Assembly (NCBI RefSeq): GCF_900218065.1
Contig: NZ_OBMU01000002.1
Location: 1-50,220, forward strand
Source of the DNA: Novosphingobium sp. Chol11
GTDB lineage: Bacteria; Pseudomonadota; Alphaproteobacteria; Sphingomonadales; Sphingomonadaceae
Length of the DNA stretch: 50,220 nucleotides
Direction: 5' to 3'
The notes beneath the pieces were generated by a model. That model saw only the letters and a list, made by a program, of their open reading frames with translations, was not told the origin of the DNA and did not search any database. This document shows positions 35,307 through 44,270 of this stretch, one piece after another; position 1 is the stretch's first letter, and each line of letters opens with the position of its first letter. The position numbers and the translations under genes are program-made.

Positions 35307-37574
35307 ATGCGCAAGACGCTATATCCGATCGTTTCACTCATCGCACTGGCAGCGCCGTGGACTGCCTTTGCTCAAACAGACGCGCTGGGAGCTGGCGCGG
35401 CGAGCGGTAGTGACATTGTCGTCACGGCTCGCCGCCGCGAAGAACGGTTGCAGGATGTGCCGATCGCGGTGAGCGCCGTCGATGCTTCGGCTCTTGATAG
35501 TCGTGGGCTCGACAATGTCACGCAGATCAGCCAGATCGCGCCCAACATTCAGTTCACGCCTGGCCAGGGTGGCAACAGCGGCGGCATCGCGCCCTTTATC
35601 CGGGGCGTGGGCGAGAACGACTTCATCATCACGTCCGACCCCGCCGTTGGCGTCTATATCGATGGGGTATATGTCGCACGCACCTTCGGCGCGACCACCG
35701 AATTGCTGGGCATCGACCGGATCGAAGTGTTGCGCGGGCCGCAGGGTACTCTGTTTGGCAAGAACACAGTCGGCGGCGCGATCAACATCGTGTCGGCGAT
35801 ACCGGGCCGGGAGCAAAGGCTCGAAGCCGATCTGCGATATGGATCGTTCAACACGGTGCGCGGGCGGGTCTATGCCGAAACGCCGCTGTCGGACAGCTGG
35901 TCGCTTGGCGTCGCCGCACTGGGCGAGTTTGGCGAGGGGTGGCAGAAGATCCCATCCGGAGACAATCTCGGCAACCGCAAGGTGATGGCTGGCAAGCTGG
36001 CGCTGCATTATGACGGCGAAGGCTTGGACGCTGTGTTGCAGGTCGACGGGCTCCACCGGCGGCAGCACAGCGCGCCGCACAGCATGATCGCCTTCACGCC
36101 CACCTTCTTTTCCATCCTGCAATCGACCTTCATCTCGCCCTGCTGTACCGTGCCGGGCGACATCGACCGCACCGACAGCAATTCGGAGCTGAACAAGGAT
36201 CACACCGATGCGGTGAACGCATCGTTGACCCTGACCAAGGATCTGGGCGGCGCGACGTTGAAGTCGATCACCGCCTATCGCTATGTCGATGCGCTGTTCG
36301 GCCGCGATGGCGATGCGTCGTCGGCGGTCAATTATGCCGGTGACATTCATGACGAGCGGGCGCGGCAGATCAGCCAGGAATTGCAGCTCTCGCTGGACCT
36401 TGGCGGCCGTGGCACTTTGTTGCTGGGAGCCTTCGCCTATCGCGAAAAGACGCGCGACAATACCCGGCTGATCGTCGCCGACGGGCTCTTTCCGGCGCTG
36501 GTTGCGGCGGGGCTTGACCCCTTCCCAGTTCCTTTCCCTCCATTTGCCGTTCCGGCGTCGTCGCTCGACTTCAATATCGATTTCCGCAACCGGCAGCGCA
36601 CCGACAATCTTGCGCTGTTCGCAAACGGCAATTATGAACTGATCGACGGGCTGTCGCTGGAATTGGGCGCACGCTATACTTGGGAGAAGAAGAAGTTCTT
36701 CCAGTCGGCAACGCGCATTTATTCAGGCGAGCCGCTGCTGGCTGGAACGCCGAGCTACACGCTGGAAAAGAGCTGGGACGCCTTTACGCCGCGCGCGTCG
36801 CTTTCCTACAAGTTCCGGCCGAACCTGATGGCCTATGCGTCCTATTCGCGGGGCTTCCGGTCTGGCGGGTTTAATGGGCGGCCCACCTCGGTCGAGGAAA
36901 TCGGGTCCTATGATCCGGAATATCTGACCTCCTACGAGGCGGGCGTCAAAGCCGGTTTCGGCGGGATCGCGACGATCAACCTCGCCGTGTTCCGCAACGA
37001 ATATCGCGATCAGCAGATCTTAGTGTCCACCGTCAGCCCGGCCACTGGACTGATCATTGTCCGCAATGAGAATGCGGGTCGCTCCCGCATCCAGGGCATC
37101 GAACTGGAAGGCGCGTTCAAGGTGTCGCCGCGCTTTACCGTGACCGGCGCACTCGGCCTGCTGGACGCCAAATATCTGGAATATGTGTCCGTCATTAACG
37201 GTGTGCCGACCGATGTCAGCAACCGCGAACTGAAGCAGGCGCCCGATATTACCGCCAATGCGAGCGCGGTTTACCAGGCGCCGCTCAGCGACAATGTGGA
37301 AGGCGTGCTTCGGTTGGACGCAGCCTATAAGAGCCAAGTCTTTGTCGATGCGGAAAACACGCCGTTGTTGCGGCAACCCGACCACGCGATCCTCAACGCC
37401 AGCGCGGAGCTGCGCTTTGCGGACAGCGGCCTGTCGGTGCGCGTCGGCGTTGACAATATCACGGACCGGCGCATCATCACGGCGGGTTATGATGCATCGA
37501 CCAGCTTTGGCTTTACGGAAGCCTATTACTCACCGCCGCGCCGCTACAGCATCACGCTGGCGCTGCGGCGCTGA
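35307..37574 (+). CDS. TonB-dependent outer-membrane receptor 2
   Basis: A 755-residue receptor with signal peptide ending AFAQ, the mature start DIVVTARRREERLQDVPIAV, the plug motif RIEVLRGPQGTLFGKNTVGG and a C-terminal barrel ending in aromatic/Leu-rich YSITLALRR. GGGGAGGAAAGC precedes the ATG. It is the second such receptor, with similar N-terminal plug but different barrel loops. Position right after the BaiE-like dehydratase suggests steroid uptake, an inference. Confidence 0.93.
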   Translation: MRKTLYPIVSLIALAAPWTAFAQTDALGAGAASGSDIVVTARRREERLQDVPIAVSAVDASALDSRGLDNVTQISQIAPNIQFTPGQGGNSGGIAPFIRGVGENDFIITSDPAVGVYIDGVYVARTFGATTELLGIDRIEVLRGPQGTLFGKNTVGGAINIVSAIPGREQRLEADLRYGSFNTVRGRVYAETPLSDSWSLGVAALGEFGEGWQKIPSGDNLGNRKVMAGKLALHYDGEGLDAVLQVDGLHRRQHSAPHSMIAFTPTFFSILQSTFISPCCTVPGDIDRTDSNSELNKDHTDAVNASLTLTKDLGGATLKSITAYRYVDALFGRDGDASSAVNYAGDIHDERARQISQELQLSLDLGGRGTLLLGAFAYREKTRDNTRLIVADGLFPALVAAGLDPFPVPFPPFAVPASSLDFNIDFRNRQRTDNLALFANGNYELIDGLSLELGARYTWEKKKFFQSATRIYSGEPLLAGTPSYTLEKSWDAFTPRASLSYKFRPNLMAYASYSRGFRSGGFNGRPTSVEEIGSYDPEYLTSYEAGVKAGFGGIATINLAVFRNEYRDQQILVSTVSPATGLIIVRNENAGRSRIQGIELEGAFKVSPRFTVTGALGLLDAKYLEYVSVINGVPTDVSNRELKQAPDITANASAVYQAPLSDNVEGVLRLDAAYKSQVFVDAENTPLLRQPDHAILNASAELRFADSGLSVRVGVDNITDRRIITAGYDASTSFGFTEAYYSPPRRYSITLALRR

Positions 37575-37587
37575 GCCGGAACATGGT

Positions 37588-37612
37588 CCCGGCGGTGCAA
37601 ACCATCGCCGGG
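37588..37612 (+). terminator. stem-loop after TonB receptor 2
   Basis: CCCGGCG and CGCCGGG form 7-base arms just after the receptor stop. No T tract follows; the next gene begins 23 bases later. Confidence 0.35.
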
Positions 37613-37634
37613 GCCGTTGGCGGCCGATCTGAAC

Positions 37635-38705
37635 ATGAGCGATGACACCGCCTTTGCCGACCTGTTGCAGACGCTTTACGGCGGATTGACGCGGTCGCCG
37701 CCGTGGGAGGATTTCCTGCGGGCACTGGCGGCGATCACCAACACGACCTTCGCCACACTGCTGATCGGCCGGGGTCATGCGCGGATCGATGCCCATGTCA
37801 CCCCGGGAGCGGACCCGGAGCGCACGCAGGAATATCAGCGCATCTCGCAGGCCGACCCCTTTGTCGGATTGCCGGAGGGACAGGTCGTTTCCTTTCGCGA
37901 TTTCGTCCACCATGTCCCGGCGCGCTTCCGCGACTGGTTGGACGTGGCGCGCAGCAGCGAAATTCTGGGCGTCGACCTGCACCGGCCGCCCGATGTCGCC
38001 GTGCGGCTGCGCCTCACGCGCGAAGACAGTCAGACGCAATTTGGCGACGCCGAACGCGCGTTGCTCGAACGGCTGATCCCACATCTGCGCATTGCGCTCG
38101 ACCTTCACGCGCGGCTGACGATCACCCAGGCGGAAAGCCAGCTGTTCAGCAGCGCCATGGCGGGTCTCGCGGTCGCGACGCTGATCCTCGACCGCGAGGG
38201 CCGCATCCTGCGCCGCAATGCGCTCGCCACGCAGATGCTGGAAGAGGGAAGCATCATCGCGGAGCAGCATGGCAGTTTTGAAGTCAGGACAGGCTCCAGC
38301 GCGGCCACAATCAACCGCATCCTTTCATCGCCACCGCCGCAGGGCGAGGAGATCCTGTTCGAAATCGCGACCGGCGGCACCCCCCTGCATGCGCGAGCCC
38401 GCGCCGTGCCGTCCTCCGCTTATGCGGATGGCGCGTGGCTGGCGCTGTTCATCGCAGACCCCAGCCGCCCGGTAGGTCCGTCGGAAGAGATACTGCGGGA
38501 TCGCTTTCACCTCACCCGCGCCGAATCGGGCCTGGCCCTGCATCTTGCGCAGGGCGCCACGCTGGCGGACGCGGCGGACGCTCTGGGCATCGCCTACAAT
38601 ACCACGCGTTCCCATCTGCGCGCGATATTCGCCAAGACCAACACACATCGGCAGGTCGAACTGATCACGCTGTTGCGCACGATCGCCAGCGAACCCGAAA
38701 TCTGA
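37635..38705 (+). CDS. LuxR-type transcriptional regulator
   Basis: A 356-residue protein with a C-terminal LuxR helix-turn-helix (FHLTRAESGLALHLAQGATLADAADALGIAYNTTRSHLRAIFAKTNTHRQVEL) and a longer N-terminal sensing region. TeiR of Comamonas, an activator of testosterone degradation, has the same layout and is a reasonable comparison. The ATG at 37635 is chosen; a TTG at 37617 would add six residues and neither has a strong ribosome site. It lies between TonB receptor 2 and the luciferase-like oxygenase and may control one or both. Confidence 0.85.
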   Translation: MSDDTAFADLLQTLYGGLTRSPPWEDFLRALAAITNTTFATLLIGRGHARIDAHVTPGADPERTQEYQRISQADPFVGLPEGQVVSFRDFVHHVPARFRDWLDVARSSEILGVDLHRPPDVAVRLRLTREDSQTQFGDAERALLERLIPHLRIALDLHARLTITQAESQLFSSAMAGLAVATLILDREGRILRRNALATQMLEEGSIIAEQHGSFEVRTGSSAATINRILSSPPPQGEEILFEIATGGTPLHARARAVPSSAYADGAWLALFIADPSRPVGPSEEILRDRFHLTRAESGLALHLAQGATLADAADALGIAYNTTRSHLRAIFAKTNTHRQVELITLLRTIASEPEI

Positions 38706-38781
38706 TCCATTTGGATGATGCAGCGGCACGGGCCGAAGCATAGCCTGCATCCACGATACGAAAAGTTTTGTGGAGAAGATG

Positions 38782-39924
38782 ATGAAGTTCTCGATCATTT
38801 ACGAAGCGCAGATGGCCGACACGTCGCGCCAGAATGAGCAGCAGGTGTTCCGCGACATCGTGGAACAGTCCATCTACGCCGAGGAAATGGGCTTCGACAC
38901 GATCTGGGCCGTCGAACATACCGCGCTGACGCAATATGCGCATATGTCCGCTCCGGAAACTTTCCTTGCCTATCTGGCCGGGCGTACCTCGCGCATCGGC
39001 ATTGGCCATGGCGTTGTCTGCCTGCCGCCCGCGATGAACCATCCGGTGAAGGTCGCGGAGCGCATCGCGACGCTCGACATCCTGTCGGGTGGCCGCGTCC
39101 ATTTCGGCATGGGCAAGGGCGGGACGCAGCAGGAAGCGGGCACCTTCGGCTATAATCTCGAAGACCTGCCGCCGATGATCGACGAGAGCATGTATCTGAT
39201 CCCCAAGATCCTGAAGCATGGCGAGATCGAGCATGACGGCCAGTTCGTGAAGATCCCCTTCCGCCCGATCCACCCGAGCCCGATGCAGGACCCGCATCCG
39301 CCGATCTACATGGCCTGCACCCGCGCCGATACGCTGGTCACCGCCGGTTCGCGCGGCATCGGTGCGCTGGTTCTGGGCTTTGCCGGGCCTGAGGATATCG
39401 CGAAGAAGAACGCCATCTATCGTGAGGCTTTCGCCAACCGCAAAGCTGAGGATCAGGTCGGCTACCGTCCGACCCAGCATCTTGCCGCGCTCTGCCCTGC
39501 TGTTGTGCTGGAGGACCGCGAGAAAGCCCGGCGTATCGGCCTGCGCGGGCAGCGTTTCTTCGTTGAGTCGCTCGGCCACTGGTATTCGGGCGGTCCCGCG
39601 CCCGATGTCGAGGATCTCGACGCCAGCGAAAGCCTAGCCGCGCTGCAGCGTCACAAGGAAGAGACGGTGGCCTGGCTGTCGGACGAAAAGATCACTGTTG
39701 GCGGACATCATACCGAGAGCTTCGAAGTGGTCGATGACGCCTATGGCACGCCGGAGGACTGCATCCGCCAGATCAAGCGACTGCAGGATGCGGGCGCCGA
39801 CGAAATCCTTTTCATGTTCCAGATGGGCGGCATTCCCCATGACGTGATCATGGAGACGATCCGCAATATCGGTGAGAAGGTGATCCCTTATTTCCGCGAG
39901 CAGGCGACACTGGCGGCGGAGTGA
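38782..39924 (+). CDS. LLM-class flavin-dependent oxidoreductase
   Basis: A 380-residue luciferase-like TIM-barrel flavoprotein: FSIIYEAQ at strand 1, GFDTIWAVEH, TSRIGIGHGVVCLPP, HPVKVAERIATLDILSGGR and IYMACTRADT are in the family order. Members oxygenate or oxidise substrates with FMNH2 or F420. The ATG at 38782 has GGAG six bases upstream; adjacent ATG and GTG codons just before it are too close to that site. It follows the LuxR gene by 76 bases. A Baeyer-Villiger-like or desaturating step on a steroid ketone is possible. Confidence 0.9.
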   Translation: MKFSIIYEAQMADTSRQNEQQVFRDIVEQSIYAEEMGFDTIWAVEHTALTQYAHMSAPETFLAYLAGRTSRIGIGHGVVCLPPAMNHPVKVAERIATLDILSGGRVHFGMGKGGTQQEAGTFGYNLEDLPPMIDESMYLIPKILKHGEIEHDGQFVKIPFRPIHPSPMQDPHPPIYMACTRADTLVTAGSRGIGALVLGFAGPEDIAKKNAIYREAFANRKAEDQVGYRPTQHLAALCPAVVLEDREKARRIGLRGQRFFVESLGHWYSGGPAPDVEDLDASESLAALQRHKEETVAWLSDEKITVGGHHTESFEVVDDAYGTPEDCIRQIKRLQDAGADEILFMFQMGGIPHDVIMETIRNIGEKVIPYFREQATLAAE

Positions 39925-39933
39925 GGGGTCTTG

Positions 39934-40050
39934 CGGGCGGGGTAGCGCGCTCCGCCCGAAACTCGACTGCGCTAGCTGCCTTCCGTTCGCCCTGAGCTTG
40001 TCGAAGGGCTTCTCTTAGGAAAGAAGGGCTCCGACAGGCTCAGCGCGAAG
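39934..40050. repeat. hairpin and sphingomonad-type inverted repeat
   Basis: CGGGCGG/CCGCCCG hairpin (39934-39958), then an inverted repeat from 39979: CGCCCTGAGCTTGTCGAAGG against GGGCTCCGACAGGCTCAGCG. It occupies the 158-base gap between the convergent luciferase-like and TIM-barrel genes. The first hairpin may be a two-way terminator. Confidence 0.6.
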
Positions 40051-40082
40051 GAGGTGAGATCTGGTGAATTTAGGATGACGCG

Positions 40083-40880
40083 TTATTCCGGCGCGTACAA
40101 AGCCTTCATCGCCTCCATCAACCGCACCGCGCGCTCGTGCGGGTTGCCCTCGGCCAAAGCACGGGATGGCGCTTCCACCGCTATGGTGGCGTGGTGGGGC
40201 AGCAGCGGGAGCAACGCGCGGAGGCCGAACTCCCCATCGCCGGGGAGCAGGCGGTCGAACACGGCTTCATTGACCCGGTCATGGGGCGGCTCGATCGGGC
40301 CGTCGTTAAACTGGACATGACGGATGCGATCAGCGGGCAGGCACGCCACATCGTCCCAGCTTCCGCCGCTACGGATGACGTGAAGCGTGTCGATGCACAA
40401 GCCCACTTCCGCCCCCAGCGAATGAGCGATCTCCAGCGCCTGTGACGGCGACCGGATCGAAGAGAGCGGATAGGGTTCGATGATGGCGGGAACAGCCGCC
40501 CGACGGCAAATCTCAACCATGCGCGCGAGGGATTCCCGCAGCCGCGCATGATCGGGGTCCAGACCCAATATGTTGACGGTGCCGCCCAACTCGGCGGTGA
40601 GGTCCGCGCTGCTTTCAAGCAGGTCCCAGTCAGGCTCCGCATCAAGCATGAAGGGTTCGATGATACCGGCACGCAGCCCCGTGTCGCGCAAGGCGGACGC
40701 GACAGCCCTGCGCGCAGCCTTGTCCGCCAAGAGGTCAGGCGTCGGGCTGATCGGGATCGGGGTGACGAACAGGCTGACAGCGGTGAAGCCCGCGCTCGCC
40801 GCCGCCTCTATCACGGTCAGCGCGTCAAGATTGACGAGCGAAAGATGGTCCAGGCAAAATCCGTTCGAAGGGACGGTCAT
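40083..40880 (-). CDS. TIM-barrel isomerase/epimerase-like protein (AP-endonuclease 2 fold)
   Basis: A 265-residue xylose-isomerase-like protein. Probable metal residues are in IIEPYPL, CIDTLHVIRSGG, VQFNDGP and VEAPS. It differs clearly in sequence from the proteins at 20345-21178 and 47263-48120 while keeping their motif order. It is the last gene of the operon with two SDRs and the KshA-like oxygenase. Isomerisation or dehydration of a hydroxy-keto intermediate is a general expectation; the substrate is unknown. Confidence 0.82.
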   Translation of the reverse strand: MTVPSNGFCLDHLSLVNLDALTVIEAAASAGFTAVSLFVTPIPISPTPDLLADKAARRAVASALRDTGLRAGIIEPFMLDAEPDWDLLESSADLTAELGGTVNILGLDPDHARLRESLARMVEICRRAAVPAIIEPYPLSSIRSPSQALEIAHSLGAEVGLCIDTLHVIRSGGSWDDVACLPADRIRHVQFNDGPIEPPHDRVNEAVFDRLLPGDGEFGLRALLPLLPHHATIAVEAPSRALAEGNPHERAVRLMEAMKALYAPE

Positions 40881-40910
40881 GACAGCCGCCCTCCTGCATC
40901 ACCCGGCCGG

Positions 40911-41663
40911 TCAGGCGTGAACGCCTCCATCAACGCGCACGATCGCCCCATTCATATGCCCTCCATCCTCGCTCGCCAGCATGGCGATGACGCCCGCTAT
41001 CTTGTCAGGAGTCGCAAATCCATTGATCGGGCCGAGATGATTATACAACTCCCAGTCGGCTCCTTCCACCATACTGGTTTGGACGCTGTTGGCGAGGGGC
41101 GTTTCAATGCCGCCCGGAGCCACGGCATTTACGCGCACCCCGCGCTTCACATATTCCCAGGCGAGACTCTGGGTATAGGCGGCGACCGCGCCCTTGCTGG
41201 CGGCGTAGCCGGTCAGGAAGGGATGACCGAAATGACTAGAGGTCGAAGCGGCGTTGACGATATTGCCCTTCGTCTTTTCCAGATGCGGTAATGCTTCGCG
41301 GCACATCAGGAATGTGCTGCCCATGTTGACCGCGATGATCGACATGAAGGCTTCATAGTCGGTGGTCGCTGCATGGCTCGACCGGATGATGCCAGCCATG
41401 TTGATGAGGACGTCGAGCTGCCCGGCTTCTTCCACCCACTGCGCGACGATCGAGCGGGCAGTAGGCTCGTCTGCTACCGATCCCGCACGGACCGCAATGC
41501 CGGGTTGTTCCTGCCTTAGCGTTTCCAGCCCTTTTTCATCCAGGTCGACCGCCAGCACCCGGCCGCCCTCTGCGGCAAGGCGGATCGCGGTCGCACGCCC
41601 GATGCCGGACGCAGCGCCAGTGACGATGATCGACTTGCCTGCAAATCGGCGTCCGAAGTTCAT
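40911..41663 (-). CDS. short-chain dehydrogenase/reductase
   Basis: A 250-residue classical SDR: TGAASGIG near the N-terminus, INMAG in place of NNAG, Ser in VNAASTS and the Tyr-x3-Lys in GYAASKGA. The last strand DGGVHA and length fit the FabG/hydroxysteroid group. It is 11 bases after the next SDR gene on the same strand, in the operon led by the KshA-like oxygenase. NAD-linked oxidation of a steroid or derived ring alcohol is inferred. Confidence 0.9.
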   Translation of the reverse strand: MNFGRRFAGKSIIVTGAASGIGRATAIRLAAEGGRVLAVDLDEKGLETLRQEQPGIAVRAGSVADEPTARSIVAQWVEEAGQLDVLINMAGIIRSSHAATTDYEAFMSIIAVNMGSTFLMCREALPHLEKTKGNIVNAASTSSHFGHPFLTGYAASKGAVAAYTQSLAWEYVKRGVRVNAVAPGGIETPLANSVQTSMVEGADWELYNHLGPINGFATPDKIAGVIAMLASEDGGHMNGAIVRVDGGVHA

Positions 41664-41674
41664 GGCCTGCTCCT

Positions 41675-42538
41675 TTATGCCACGATGGCGGGGTGCGGGA
41701 TGCGCGGATCGCCCAGCATCGCGCGGTAGGAAGGCGGCGTCCGGCCGCCCGCTTCGGTGATGCCGTATCGCTGCGCGATTTCAGCCGTGATCAGGGTCTG
41801 GCCGTTCAGTTCGTCGCGGTTCGGATCATCATGGATGGCGGCGATCACCCGACCGTTGAATTCGGGCGTTTCCGCGTCTGCCATGAACTTTTCATATTGT
41901 TCGGGATGTTCCGAAAGCGTGCGGGCACTGCGTTCGGTGAGCAGCGGCCCCATCCAGAGCGAGATGGCGGCAACCCCGGTGCCCCGGAAGTCCACGCCCA
42001 TGTCGGCAGCGAACTTGTCCACACCAGCCTTCTGCGCCCCATAGGCCGCGCCGTGCATGTAGCAAACGGAGCCGAAGGAGGAGGTGAAGGCAATGAGGCC
42101 ATTGCCTGCCGGAACCATCATGCGCGCGGCATGCCAGCTCGCCAGATAATGCGACCGCAGTCCGACATTCAATATGTCGACGAGGCCAGTGGATTTTTCC
42201 CAGAAGGGACCGGGCTTCACCAGATCGTCGTTCAGGGCGGCGACATTGTTGACCAATATGTCGAGGCGGCCGCTTTCATCGCGAACGCGCTCGAACAGCG
42301 CAGCGATCGCGCCGTCGTCGGCATGATCGACCTGCACCGCGCGGCCCTCGCCACCGGCTGCGTCTACCTGCGCCGCGGTGGCGCCGATGGTGCCGGGCAG
42401 TTCCGCATCGCCTTCGCGAACCGAGCGGCCCGTCACATAGACGCGATAGCCTTTTTCTCCCAGCGCGGCGGCGATACCCCGGCCTGCACCTCTGCTCGCG
42501 CCTGTTACGATCGCGACCGGACGTTCACTTCTCTCCAT
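41675..42538 (-). CDS. short-chain dehydrogenase/reductase
   Basis: A 287-residue SDR with TGASRGAGRG at the coenzyme site, NNVAA in place of NNAG, and Tyr-x3-Lys in AYGAQKAG. The pattern and the extended C-terminal part resemble the DHRS1-like subgroup. It begins 12 bases downstream of the KshA-like gene. Its substrate is unknown; the operon suggests a ring-hydroxylated steroid or an early fragment. Confidence 0.88.
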   Translation of the reverse strand: MERSERPVAIVTGASRGAGRGIAAALGEKGYRVYVTGRSVREGDAELPGTIGATAAQVDAAGGEGRAVQVDHADDGAIAALFERVRDESGRLDILVNNVAALNDDLVKPGPFWEKSTGLVDILNVGLRSHYLASWHAARMMVPAGNGLIAFTSSFGSVCYMHGAAYGAQKAGVDKFAADMGVDFRGTGVAAISLWMGPLLTERSARTLSEHPEQYEKFMADAETPEFNGRVIAAIHDDPNRDELNGQTLITAEIAQRYGITEAGGRTPPSYRAMLGDPRIPHPAIVA

Positions 42539-42550
42539 TTTCTGTTCTCC

Positions 42551-43630
42551 TTATGCCGCCTGCGTGGAACTACGCTTGTCGAGTGTGACATGCATGCCGT
42601 TGGTGCGCTTGTGCAGGTCGGGGGTCTTGTCGCGGGGATTGTAGAACTGCTTGTACCAGGTCCGCACCTTGCCATAGGGGCCGTCATTGGGGATGACGAG
42701 CGGGTTCAAACAAGCTTTCTTGTTCTGCCAGATCTCCACGTCCTGGGCAAAGGCAAGGCGGCTGCCTTCCTGATATTCGAGCGCGGCGGCGCGCAGCTCG
42801 TCGGTGACGGGCGCGGAGCCGTCATTCACCTGCACCATCAGGCCATGCCAGACGCGGATCTTGCCATCCTCGATCGGCGTGTGGGTGATGATGATGAAGC
42901 TGTCGAACGTCCCTTCCATCTCCGACTGGAGGATAGAGGGGCCGGTGTACCAGGTGTCGAGCGTCAGCACGTCCTCCGGGTTCTGCACCAGCGTGCGGTG
43001 ACCGGCGGCATAATATTGGTGGACGATATGATCCTTGAACTCATTGGCGAAGTAGACAAAGTCCTTTGCGCCATGGATCGGAATGAAGTGGCCGAAGTCG
43101 GCCATATTGTCCACGACCTCGATCGGGTGGATGTCGAGATCGCCCATGAAGTCGATCTTCCAGTTGACCCAGCCGGGCGCATCATAATGGCCGCCGAAAT
43201 CGGGCAGGTCGAAATTGGGTTCGAGCGCTTCGGGATCATGCCAGATCCAGATCGTGCCCGCGCGTTCCACCACCGGGAAGGTCTTGAGCTTGGCCGCCTT
43301 GGGCACGAAGTCGGAATAGGGAATGTTCTTGCACGCGCCGTCAGGGCCGAACTGCCAGCCATGGAAGGGGCAGCGGATCGAATCGCCCACCACCTGCTCG
43401 CCGTCGCGCACGATGTAGCTGGTCGTGTTCTTCGCCAGATGCGCGCCCATGTGCGGGCAATAAGCCTCCGTCACATAGACCTGCCCGCTCTCGCCACGGT
43501 ACATCACCATGTCCTGGCCAAGATAGCGCATCGCCTTGGGGCTGCTCGTCGCCTCGTCGCTCTCACCCACCATGAACCAGCCACGTGGAAAGGTGAATTC
43601 TCCCAGACGATAGTCCGACGATGTCGCCAT
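42551..43630 (-). CDS. Rieske oxygenase, KshA-like (3-ketosteroid 9alpha-hydroxylase type)
   Basis: A 359-residue oxygenase subunit. Rieske 2Fe-2S ligands are Cys58/His60 (CPHMGAHL) and Cys87/His90 (CPFHGW). The mononuclear iron site shows DNMADFGHFIPIH, with Asp178, His181 and His186 at the numbers of mycobacterial KshA, and Asp297 (AQDVEIW) as likely third ligand. RTWYKQFY near the end is also KshA-like. It hydroxylates C9 of 3-ketosteroids in that family. No KshB reductase is in the window. It leads an operon and is divergent from the ketosteroid isomerase, strengthening the steroid role. Confidence 0.88.
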   Translation of the reverse strand: MATSSDYRLGEFTFPRGWFMVGESDEATSSPKAMRYLGQDMVMYRGESGQVYVTEAYCPHMGAHLAKNTTSYIVRDGEQVVGDSIRCPFHGWQFGPDGACKNIPYSDFVPKAAKLKTFPVVERAGTIWIWHDPEALEPNFDLPDFGGHYDAPGWVNWKIDFMGDLDIHPIEVVDNMADFGHFIPIHGAKDFVYFANEFKDHIVHQYYAAGHRTLVQNPEDVLTLDTWYTGPSILQSEMEGTFDSFIIITHTPIEDGKIRVWHGLMVQVNDGSAPVTDELRAAALEYQEGSRLAFAQDVEIWQNKKACLNPLVIPNDGPYGKVRTWYKQFYNPRDKTPDLHKRTNGMHVTLDKRSSTQAA

Positions 43631-43720
43631 TGCTTGATCCTCTCACTGCGCGCGGCAAAATAGCAGCTAATGCAGCGAGTCACAGCCTCGCCCATCGCCT
43701 GCCTTGAAATCTCCCTCTTT

Positions 43721-43729
43721 CTACGCAAA
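43721..43729 (+). promoter_or_regulatory. candidate motif CTACGCAAA, second site
   Basis: The 9-base core matches the minus strand at 29187-29195 and lies between the KshA-like and isomerase genes. Regulatory role is inferred. Confidence 0.25.
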
Positions 43730-43802
43730 ACACGATCCAGAAAGCAAGTTCATATGTTAAATGCGCGTTTTGAAGCCATCATGATTATGAGGTAAGCAGA
43801 AT

Positions 43803-44213
43803 ATGTCGGAACCCTCTCCGCCTGGCCTTCCCGCTCCGGGCCAGGATCTCATGCGGCAGGCGCTTCAAGCCTATGTCGATCGCATCAATGCTGGCGACAA
43901 GGACGGCGTCCTTGCGCTGTTCGCCCCGGGCGCGGTCATCGAAGATCCGCTCGGATCTCCGCCCAAGACCGGCGCAGATATCGATAGTTGGTTTGCCGAC
44001 ACGATCGCCTTCGACACGCACATCCAGCCGGTTGCGCCCATCAGGGGATCTCACGCCAATGCCGCCGCGCTGGTCTTCGACGTGACGTTCCAGCCGCCCG
44101 AAGGCCCTCGCCTGCTGATCAGGTCGCTCGACGTGTGCAGCTTTGATGCGGAAGGACGCATCACCAGTCTAAAAGCTTATTGGGGACCGGACGACATGGA
44201 GCCGGTTTCCTAA
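43803..44213 (+). CDS. ksi: steroid delta5-3-ketosteroid isomerase
   Basis: A 136-residue NTF2-fold isomerase that moves the double bond of a 3-keto-5-ene steroid to the 4-ene position. Compared with the Pseudomonas putida enzyme, Tyr24 (LQAYVDR), Asp48 (IEDPLGSPP) and Asp110 (RSLDVCSFD) match catalytic Tyr16, Asp40 and Asp103; the AYWGPDD end also matches. Length is as expected. GAGG precedes the ATG. It is divergent from the KshA-like oxygenase and ends at a bidirectional terminator. It is the firmest single sign of steroid metabolism here. Confidence 0.92.
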   Translation: MSEPSPPGLPAPGQDLMRQALQAYVDRINAGDKDGVLALFAPGAVIEDPLGSPPKTGADIDSWFADTIAFDTHIQPVAPIRGSHANAAALVFDVTFQPPEGPRLLIRSLDVCSFDAEGRITSLKAYWGPDDMEPVS

Positions 44214-44218
44214 CGAAA

Positions 44219-44244
44219 AAGGGGCACCTGACCGGGCGCCCCTT
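44219..44244. terminator. bidirectional terminator
   Basis: AAGGGGC and GCCCCTT form perfect 7-base arms between the convergent isomerase and the HxD-protein genes. On the minus strand it is followed by five T; on the plus strand by TTCTTCCT. Confidence 0.75.
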
Positions 44245-44270
44245 CTTCCTGTCGCGTAGCGCGCTGGCGC

